Shown: positions 8,960-15,543 of the stretch, piece after piece
How positions within the stretch are numbered: the stretch's first letter is position 1
Layout of the letters: the number at the start of each line of letters is the position of its first letter
Source of the DNA: Saccoglossus kowalevskii
Lineage: Eukaryota > Hemichordata > Enteropneusta > Harrimaniidae
Direction of reading: 5' to 3'
NCBI RefSeq assembly: GCF_000003605.2
Contig: NW_003150789.1
Coordinates: forward strand, 12,457 to 27,999
Length of the DNA stretch: 15,543 bases
The notes under the pieces: model-generated
What the model was told of the DNA's origin: nothing
The model's database searches: none
Seen by the model: the letters and a program-made list of their open reading frames with translations, nothing else
Program-made: the position numbers and the translations under genes

Positions 8960-9718
8960 TGGATAACCTCAATGGGTAACCTCCAGACTTTTTTGGCAGT
9001 GGGACGGTCAAAAGTTAGACCTATTCACCACTCCCGGAACGCCAAGCTCCAGGCGTACAAGACACTCCCGCCGACTCCAGGAGTCTGGGATGTGTATGCC
9101 TTTCCTCCCTTCCCACTATTCACTGGGTACTGGAGAAACTTTGACAGGAGCGCATCTGCACTTTGACGTCCAACGGGCCAAGCAAGGTCTGGTTTCCACT
9201 ACTGTTTGAAATGTTAGTCGAAATACCAGCGATGCCTCCGAACTTCCGGATCTGCTGTCCTAACCAGATAGTGCACTGCCTTTGAGTCCAGTGCTCCCAG
9301 TTGACTCACTCAGACTTTTCTGAGTGGGCTGCCAACGCCCTGGCCAGGGCGAACAGGAATCCAACGTTTGGCTATAGGCCAGTCTTAAGCTTGTCACCCA
9401 CCATTGGGAGGCCAGACAGTTGTCCTACTATTAGAAGACTGTTTACTGTTTAATCAGAGGTCTAGACCCTGAACGAGGGAACCAACCAATTGGAACTTAT
9501 CGGTTGTGTTGGCCGTTCAAAGCAGACTGCCCTTTGAGCCCCTCCGATCAGAACCACTCAAACTTTTGACGTGGAAGACAGTATTCCTACTCACCCTTGC
9601 CTCAGATAGGCGTCAGGCTGAACTAGTGGCCCTGTCCTTCTCGGAAAATCAAGTCGTGATAAAGACACAAATCGGGTTTCTCGCCAGAAAGCAAATCCCA
9701 GATAGCAATGACGATTAG
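8960..9718 (+). pseudogene. remnant of DIRS inter-domain region and tyrosine recombinase N-terminal part
   Basis: Follows RNase H as in DIRS elements. NAKLQAYKTLPPTPGVWDV and AFPPFPLF (9098-9121) match the conserved block usually found between RNase H and the recombinase. DLLS and PDSALPL appear about 60 codons later in a shifted frame. From 9506 a clean frame gives LTWKTVFLLTLASDRRQAEL, the hydrophobic helix and first Arg box of the recombinase (Arg codons 9608-9613), then GFLARKQ. The frame ends at 9718 and the HxxR and Tyr boxes that complete the active site are absent, so the gene is truncated as well as frameshifted. Confidence 0.82.
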
Positions 9719-9901
9719 CAATTACATTATTCAAACAATAAAGTTTTGGACAGAATTATAACTATTTAATACAGTTTGTTAAATCAAAAATATAGTTTAT
9801 AGAGTTGAAAATCTACGTTTACATGGTCTATTATGTATATAGTATAGCAGATTTGTAGACCCAACCAAGGTGTTTTATTCCTCTAGTTTTTCATTTAGAT
9901 G
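9719..9901. other. AT-rich 3' region of the transposon block
   Basis: Composition drops back to AT-rich right after the recombinase remnant. AATAAA (9738-9743) could be the element's polyadenylation signal. No complement of the outer ends of the inverted repeats, the internal complementary region expected of DIRS elements, is obvious here. Confidence 0.4.
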
Positions 9902-10098
9902 TGTTAGGATAAACTTAATTTGTTCACTTTGTACACGTCATATAATACTAAATGTAATTTCTGATTGGCTGAGACGATGATGTCATGTATTAATAAAGAG
10001 TTGTACCACAATTTCTTGCGTTGTGTTCTTCAGTGTTATCTGTTAATAAAGTACTCGCATAGATCACTTTGATTCATTATCTAGCCTTGTATTTTACA
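9902..10098 (+). mobile_element. solo LTR, 197 bp, with 5-bp target duplication AGATG
   Basis: The sequence runs from TGTTAGGATAAA to TTTTACA, so it has the TG..CA ends (TGT..ACA) of an LTR. It is flanked on both sides by AGATG (9897-9901 and 10099-10103), an exact 5-bp target site duplication. Inside are ATTGGCT (a CCAAT-like box), ATAATAC, and polyadenylation signals AATAAA at 9992-9997 and again near 10046. It has no coding sequence. A single LTR with intact duplication is what recombination between two LTRs leaves behind. The strand is inferred from the AATAAA orientation. The parent family (Ty1- or Ty3-like) cannot be set from the LTR alone. Confidence 0.88.
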
Positions 10099-10128
10099 AG
10101 ATGGATCAACGATGTCCAACAAGATGTG

Positions 10129-10335
10129 GCGGCCATGTTAGATTTATGCATTCTTCTACCCAGGAAACCATTTATTTACATCTTTTCTGTTCTGTACGAT
10201 TCTGTTTAAAATTGTATTCTAGCATCTTAAACTTATCACTTATGCCACATAGAAGAGAAGCCGGAAGAGAAATTACATTAAATAATTATATTATCGCGGC
10301 CATATTGGATTTATGCTATTTTTCATCCACCCAAT
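10129..10335 (+). repeat. direct repeat of a ~36-bp motif next to the right inverted-repeat arm
   Basis: GCGGCCATGTTAGATTTATG (from 10129), continuing to CTACCCA, recurs as GCGGCCATATTGGATTTATG (from 10296), continuing to CCACCCA, an offset of about 167 bases. The second copy is the inner end of the right inverted-repeat arm, so the first looks like a partial duplication of that end. Confidence 0.7.
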
Positions 10336-10600
10336 CAACACATTTGGCACTCCCATACATTCTTCGACTCAAAACAGTACCATAGCATAATGAATTTTTA
10401 AAATACCTCATCTAGAATTAAAGATATGTTCAAATAGTTATATTTCCATGTTGTAAAAATGTGCAAAACGGCTATTTTGAATATATGAAAATTATGTATA
10501 TTTCGGAAGCCTAGATTTTCATAGACTTTTAGTATGTCAATCTAGATACCTTTCCGAAAAGCACTGTGAAAAAATTATTTCTGTTGCAATTTGTGACGGG
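10298..10600 (-). repeat. right arm of ~300-bp inverted repeat
   Basis: Reverse complement of 6301-6604, ending TTGCAATTTGTGACGGG at 10600. A run of nine C (10604-10612) lies immediately outside. AACTATA(T)A(A)T-like sequence recurs outside both arms, so the repeat may extend a little further with an insertion. Confidence 0.93.
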
Positions 10601-11316
10601 TTGCCCCCCCCCTTTTGTTGGCTAGAATGACTGAACTATATAATGTTTGTTGTAGTAATAAATTAACGCCCAATTGAAAACACATTAATAAATCACAATC
10701 ATAAAGCCTCTATTTTGAAAAAGTGTATTTTGGTGAGTTTACAATGTGCTTAATTTTCATCGAAAAATGTTCTAATTATTTTGACAAACATTTCAAAAAA
10801 ATAAAATGCATGCATTTATATGTAAGCAGTACAACGTTATTAAACATCTTCACGTGTGAGTCTATAATAACCAGGTCAATAAAGCATGCATGTTAACTAT
10901 ACGTATGTGAACATTACATATGTGCTGATACATATACGCAATTTTATTGAAACAAAAGCGCCATCAGTGTATTCATACTCTCTCACTTAAGGGTATTCTA
11001 TCCAAGCTATCGCACTTTAGAACGAACATGCACGCACTCCAGATTTGGAAAGTAATGAGCTGAACTGCCAACCGAATAATTAATGAATTCGACTCACAGA
11101 AACGATTTCTCTCATAGCAATATCAATCTATTAGTTGATTTGATTTGTGCCATTTTTACCATTGTATCGTAGTAAATAAGGATATTACCACTGAATGGTG
11201 AATGACGTGAGTGGTGCGTATGGACGGATGCTGGATAACTACAGGCAAACAGAATATCAAGGATTACTCTTTGTTCAATTCTGACTCTTTTAAAAGATTC
11301 ACTTTCTTCTTTACAG
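10601..11316. other. AT-rich non-coding stretch
   Basis: No gene supported. Donor-like sites near 10733 and 11205 have no convincing open exon before them. The open frame on the minus strand at 11112-11396 lacks family resemblance and splice support. Confidence 0.4.
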
Positions 11317-11458
11317 CTCAACGAATGCATTATGTTACGATTACACATGTACGGTCTAACTTTGTATTCAACATATATATTGGACACAATTTTCATTCTG
11401 TCAGTGGATATTCATATCAATGTTTCAGTGGCAGCCCAGGAAGTCACAGTAGAGACCA
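11317..11458 (+). CDS. candidate internal exon, unknown protein
   Basis: An acceptor with a strong pyrimidine tract (CACTTTCTTCTTTACAG, ending 11316) and a donor GTAAGT (from 11459) enclose 142 bases. Two frames are open. The frame beginning at the first exon base reads LNECIMLRLHMYG, then a hydrophobic-polar middle, and ends INVSVAAQEVTVET, which looks like an extracellular or beta-rich segment. The alternative frame reads AQRMHYVTITHVRSNFVFN and is Ser/His-rich towards its end. I favour the first but cannot prove it. No family recognised; no adjacent exon found. Confidence 0.35.
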
Positions 11459-12438
11459 GTAAGTAATATTATATATTGTACTGCATACAAATAATTCTGA
11501 ATTAAGGCGGAACCTGCTTGTATTCCTTTCGGCAAACGAATAAATAATTTCTGCCAATTGAGACGTCTCTATCCACCGGTTGCACAATCCGCATGTTACA
11601 AAAATAATTGAGGATTGTGTGTCAGATGTGTTTTCATACAGCGAATTATATCATATAATCTTTGAGAGCGCCGTCAACACCTATAAACAGGGTTGGGTTT
11701 TCTATCTAAAATTAAGTATATATACATATATATATATATTAGCAAATCTAAGGAAATGAGTCAAACGAGACAATAGTAAACCTGGGGTGTAATTATGCGG
11801 AACTGCTAGTTATTTCCTTGTTTATGTGATGTTCACTTCACATAGGTTAATGACCAATAATGACATTATTGGCGAGAGTTACACTGTTTATTTATATAAA
11901 TTTATATAATTTAGTAATTAAGAGAGTTAGTAATTATATATGTCATTTAACATAATCCAATGAAATTAAATTTAAAATGGCTATTTTGAATGTGCGATTA
12001 TAATTAGTGTTTAGGTGAGCCTTGACAGACATACGTGAAATGAGTGCCCAATTACATTACTCTTTAGTTTAAATTGAATGTACTCTAGAAATACTTCATG
12101 TGTATTTGATGTTACACTGATTCAGCGAGTGATTGCCCAAACTGTCGCAAACAATTACCCATAATGCTGCCACAAATTACAGTGAGTCTATTTGGAATGC
12201 GATAATATTTGAAATGACATATCTGTATATTATCAGTTTATTAAAAAGAATTACTTGAAATGCCACGGCATAAATATCGCCAAAACCGTGAGTTAGTAAA
12301 GACAGCTTGATATATTGCGTCAACCACACCAACTGTTTGACTTGCACGCACAATTGACAACAATAATCAAATCAATCAAATGGGTCATAGAACCAATGTT
12401 TACGTCACATATTACTAATATATATTTTTTCCACTTAC
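11459..12438. other. AT-rich non-coding stretch with TA microsatellite
   Basis: Contains a short (TA)n run (11717-11739) and the palindrome listed separately. No gene or RNA supported. GGCTATTTTGAAT near 11979 matches a piece of the inverted-repeat arms, but the match is too short to call a copy. Confidence 0.4.
11854..11872. repeat. perfect 19-bp palindrome
   Basis: CCAATAATG and CATTATTGG flank a single A. Each arm contains an ATTGG / CCAAT pentamer. A looser inverted repeat, TATGTGA / TCACATA, lies just upstream (about 11823-11844). This could be a dyad protein-binding site or chance in AT-rich DNA. Confidence 0.6.
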
Positions 12439-12501
12439 TTGCGATTTGAGAGAATAATAATTGTTATTCTGTGATATTTGTTCCGGATATTGCTTTTTAA
12501 T
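12439..12501 (-). CDS. weak candidate 63-bp exon, minus strand
   Basis: On the minus strand a moderate acceptor (AATTAACATTACAG) and a strong donor (GTAAGTGG, from 12438) enclose exactly 21 codons, read IKKQYPEQISQNNNYYSLKS plus Gln. A second frame is also open. The acceptor lacks a good pyrimidine tract. No family recognised. Confidence 0.2.
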
Positions 12502-13622
12502 CTGTAATGTTAATTACAATTCAGGTTTATGGCTTTCTAAAACTTGTTGTTTATAATAAATATTCTACTATTACTATTAATTGCGAAGGTAAATATGCGT
12601 TGTTAAACGTGTGATCCCTTGAAAAAATACTGCTAATTGTTACAAAACATAACATTCCATTAAAATATACCATTATGTATTCGCTAATTGCATTCATTGG
12701 CATTTACTAGTTAAATTTAAATATCGCATAATATTGACGGGCTGTCATATACATTCCCATTCCACTAACGCTCAAATTATTGTTCGAATATAGCACGAAA
12801 TCTGCATAAACATAGATGTGCCGCCGCAGAAACCCAAACAATGTCAAGACACTGGCAAGTATGTTTGTTAAAACACGTGTTCTGTTTAAGAAGTTTAGTC
12901 CATATTCAGTCAGATATTTCAAGTTACTGAAATATAAGCCAGACCAATCACGGGTTTCGTGATGTTGTGTTTTCTTAAACAAGACTACGTGCGTGAGTGT
13001 TCAAATGACCAAAAAACAGGATCGAAGTCTTATGTGAGTATTGTGTGTTAGTTGACACCGTGCTGTCAATAATTAGATCTGCATAATTCGATTATAGGGT
13101 GGCCAGAGTTGTCCAATTAGTTACATTTCCGCTACAATCAGTGCAAACATAAAACAATATTCAATCTTCCCAATTCTTCGTAAATGTAATTACATGATTA
13201 ACAGTCAATATTTCGATGTCTTCTATCAAAATGTTTATTGTTATAAATCAACAAATTTCTTCAACTAAATATACAGTTTATAATAATAACCCAGTTGCCG
13301 GATGTCTGTCCACCATAAATCAATATAACAATAATCAAATATTTTCTCTTAGAGACCGTCAATCGCTGTCCATCAAATTTACATAACTTAAATAGCAAGT
13401 CGAGGTGAGGATTAAATATTACAACGATTAAATGTAAGTTTAAAACTAGCGCGAATAGTGATACGTTAAATCGTTTAATAATTGTTAATAATTTGAAAAC
13501 ACGAAAACTTCACCAGACGATGCCTATGATATATATCGAATCTAGTAATTAGTAAGATGTAATTTTAGACGCACGTTTGCTGACATAGATTAGATTGAGA
13601 TTGAATATGTACTTTGTCGAAT
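12502..13622. other. AT-rich non-coding stretch
   Basis: No gene, RNA or clear repeat supported. The open frame on the minus strand at 12707-12982 has no recognisable motif and no supporting splice context. Confidence 0.4.
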
Positions 13623-13655
13623 TATATAAAAGCATATATGATTACTTTTATGCAG
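13623..13655 (+). promoter_or_regulatory. possible TATA-type core promoter
   Basis: TATATAAAAG (13623-13632) is a very good TATA match, and GCAGACAT lies about 30 bases downstream where a start site would fall. No coding exon clearly follows: after TTTTATGCAG a short frame (TYTVAAGQSYIK) ends in a stop, so the site could equally be an acceptor of a short terminal exon, or neither. Confidence 0.2.
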
Positions 13656-14810
13656 ACATACACTGTGGCAGCTGGACAGTCGTACATTAAGTAATTAGTG
13701 ACAACATATATTACTAGTTACTAATGCATAGCATTACGTTGTCTTCATAATGATTTGATGAAACTCAGTAAGTGACCTTGGTAGCACAAGAGGCTATACT
13801 TTTATATTACTTTACGTTGTGTTTAGACGCAGCGTATTCTATTAATTACTGTTTATCTAGAATAATCCTTCGTAATGGTTGAGCCGCCAAATATATAATT
13901 AGAGAGTTGAATGCGACACCGTATCAAATTACAAATATGTATCATTATATATAAACATATATTTTGACACTTAGCTAACACAAGCAGTAAGAGAAATAAT
14001 TTCATAAAATGATGGCAATTGGGGGAAACAGTGCACATGGTTCTAGTAACATACTAGCATCTGTAAATATACCAATCAAGAATAATACTACCAATCATTA
14101 CTATTGGACAGTATTAACGGACTTTTTACAAATATACTATAATTCAAGTGCATAAGACACATATAATAATATTATTATTATTACCCTCGTGTTATCGTAT
14201 TTATCGTATATAGTGTAGATTTTTATTGCAGATATACATTTACTACTAATTGGATATTGTGACATGGATAACAGATTTGTGCCAAGACATAGATAAGCCA
14301 AAATGGCCCAGTGGTATCGATGACTTGTTTTCTATATTTCTGATAACAAAAAAACCGTATCTTCGCACCTATTCATATTATTGAAGATAGTTGAAATGTT
14401 CAATTCTGCCGAGAGTTGCACAAATGCAGTTTTTAGACTAATTTATCATTGATCATTGAGGTGAGTGAGACGGTATGCACATTTAGAATTTAATTGTGCC
14501 TGGAAATGTGTCTTTGCTCAGACTAGTAGTACATGTATTACTAGATCCTTCGTCAAATCGAGTGCACTATGATGAATTTGTTTTTGCGTATCTGTTAATC
14601 GACTTAATTAGCTGATTACGAGCGAATTGCTGTGTTATGTCTGCCATCGTTTAGGCAGGCGAGGTCCTGGACGGAACTTGATTCAGTGATTTGAAACTAA
14701 TTACGAGATAACCGTCGCTATTCGGACTACTATTTCTGACAGTTAGTATTCGTAATTATTAATGTAGTGAACGATTAATCAAAAGATATGACGTATTCAG
14801 TACTTAGTGT
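13656..14810. other. AT-rich non-coding stretch
   Basis: Includes an (ATT)n microsatellite (about 14164-14183), a TAATGC / GCATTA inverted repeat (13719-13733) and a near-perfect 22-bp palindrome CTAGTAGTACA / TGTATTACTAG (14523-14544, one mismatched pair). The GAGGTGAGTGAG donor-like site at 14459 has stops in all longer upstream frames. Confidence 0.4.
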
Positions 14811-14930
14811 GATTGGCTTTATGGTTTAAGGTTACGCCCTAGAGTCCTTTCACTGCTTTGTAATTGGTTAAGGTTTTGAAAGTGAATAAAGAGTTGTTTG
14901 AGTTGGTCTTGGCGAGTACTCCACGAGAGG

Positions 14931-14950
14931 CAGTCCAGTCCAGTCCAGTC
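14931..14950. repeat. (CAGTC)4 microsatellite
   Basis: Four exact copies of CAGTC in tandem, followed directly by the 11-bp periodic repeat. Confidence 0.95.
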
Positions 14951-15024
14951 CTGGAGAGGCTTGGGGCGAGTCTTGACACAGTCTTGGACAGAGTCTTGGG
15001 TCAGCCTTGTGATAGTCTTGGGAA
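14947..15024. repeat. ~11-bp periodic AGTCTTGG repeat
   Basis: AGTCTTG or a one-base variant starts at 14957 (AGGCTTG), 14969, 14980, 14992, 15003 (AGCCTTG) and 15014, spaced 11 or 12 bases. Spacer bases between the cores vary, so only the core and the period are conserved. Confidence 0.75.
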
Positions 15025-15052
15025 CTTTTCCCCAGGGCGCTGTGTCCTATAG

Positions 15053-15543
15053 AGTGCTCGACTGACCGACTAAGACGAGAGTTGAAACGTATTTCGTTGT
15101 GTGTGTGTCTTATTTGAATGTAAAGCTTAAGGTAGCGGGACTATTATTTGCATACTTGTTTTCATCTTCTAATTGTGACTAAATGACTACAAATAGACCC
15201 GGGAAAGTATATATTTTTAGAATCGCCAGACTTTAAGCTTTGCACAAGTGTATTTTACATGCCCGTATCTGCATTCTACGACGCGTTACTCAATCAAAGG
15301 TGAAACATTACTTTTTCTGTAAAAAACAATTACGCATTTATGCTGGCGATAAGAAGTATTTTTTTCACTTTTCCTAGTTGTTCAATAGTCTGGTAAATTG
15401 AATGTGTCTGGTTAGTTTTATTCAAGCAACGCGTTTTAAAAAATAGTGTCCTGAATTTCAATTACTGTTTTAGTCGCATTACCCCCAACTCAAACCACAA
15501 CTCGTTGGTAAATAATCGATGAAATAGTTTGTCTGGACACATT
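15053..15543. other. AT-rich end of window without recognisable feature
   Basis: A short (GT)n run near 15098-15107. No gene, RNA or repeat supported. Confidence 0.45.

Larger units (their letters stand above)
6301..10600 (+). mobile_element. inverted-repeat-bounded block carrying a decayed DIRS-like retrotransposon
   Basis: The block has ~300-bp inverted repeats at each end and, between them on the plus strand, remnants in the order reverse transcriptase, RNase H, tyrosine recombinase. That order, the sequence style of the RT and RNase H, and the presence of inverted rather than direct terminal repeats are the hallmarks of the DIRS class. It is about 4.3 kb now and about 3.6 kb without its two later insertions, shorter than intact DIRS elements. 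A recognisable gag, the RT catalytic YxDD box and the recombinase C-terminus are missing. No exact target duplication flanks the block (TTGA before, TTGC after), which fits recombinase-mediated insertion but proves nothing. The alternative is a DIRS fragment sitting inside an unrelated foldback element. Confidence 0.7.
14811..15052 (+). other. GC-richer patch, LTR-like or transcript 3' end, uncertain
   Basis: GATTGGCT and AATTGGTT (CCAAT-like) are followed by AATAAAGAGTTGT (14885-14897), the same 13-mer that carries the polyadenylation signal of the solo LTR at 9992-10004. Downstream is repetitive GC-richer sequence. A frame open from 14864 (TTG, no ATG) to 15052 reads LVKVLKVNKELFELVLASTP and onwards, but most of it is encoded by the simple repeats, so I do not call a gene. 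No TG..CA ends or target duplication were found. Confidence 0.3.

Noticed and set aside
10101-10385. 94-residue plus-strand frame
   Set aside because: It starts inside the LTR target duplication and runs through the duplicated repeat end into the right inverted arm, so it is chance.
12707-12982. 91-residue minus-strand frame
   Set aside because: No motif, no good splice sites at its ends, and length within chance for a window of this size.
14367-14458. Possible exon before the GAGGTGAGTGAG donor
   Set aside because: Every frame back to a usable acceptor has a stop, apart from a 24-base piece too short to judge.
14864-15052. 62-residue frame in the GC-richer patch
   Set aside because: No ATG, and over half is encoded by the CAGTC and AGTCTTGG repeats. 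Kept only as a composition and repeat feature.
1-15543. CRISPR arrays, bacterial operons, rRNA genes, complete tRNAs
   Set aside because: Looked for and not seen. The 30-bp array has no unique spacers, so it is a minisatellite and not a CRISPR.

Overview
The window looks like AT-rich, gene-poor metazoan nuclear DNA. There are no bacterial-style gene arrays or ribosome binding sites, and long AT-rich spacers hold scattered GT..AG exon candidates, minisatellites and layered retrotransposon debris. DIRS-type retrotransposons are common in aquatic invertebrates and lower vertebrates, so a marine invertebrate (perhaps a mollusc) is my guess. No species can be fixed from the sequence. No complete gene is visible. 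|| Layout: 1-1191 is featureless AT-rich DNA. 1192-1639 is a 15-copy, 30-bp minisatellite. 2078-2171 is a plus-strand internal-exon candidate. 3168-3272 is a degenerate ~21-bp minisatellite. 5622-5725 is a minus-strand internal-exon candidate, and 4128-4174 is a much weaker one. A tRNA-like or SINE-like remnant lies near 6150-6225. || The centre, 6301-10600, is one nested transposon block. Two ~300-bp inverted repeats (6301-6604 and 10298-10600) bracket the decayed coding region of a DIRS-order retrotransposon, with remains of reverse transcriptase, RNase H and the start of a tyrosine recombinase, all on the plus strand. Two later insertions interrupt the block. The first is a 505-bp LTR-like sequence (7985-8489) flanked by CACT; taking it out leaves the RT/RNase H frame continuous, and its 5' end carries three heat-shock-element motifs. 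The second is a clean 197-bp solo LTR (9902-10098) with the 5-bp target duplication AGATG. || The right flank, 10601-15543, holds another plus-strand exon candidate (11317-11458), a weak minus-strand one (12439-12501), a perfect 19-bp palindrome (11854-11872), a TATA-type promoter candidate (13623), and a GC-richer patch (about 14811-15052) with a CAGTC microsatellite, an ~11-bp periodic AGTCTTGG repeat and an LTR-like polyadenylation context. The exon candidates lie on both strands and share no recognisable family, so they may be pieces of several genes with long introns, or partly false. The order of events in the central block can be read: the DIRS element came first, the two LTR-type insertions came later, and point decay followed.
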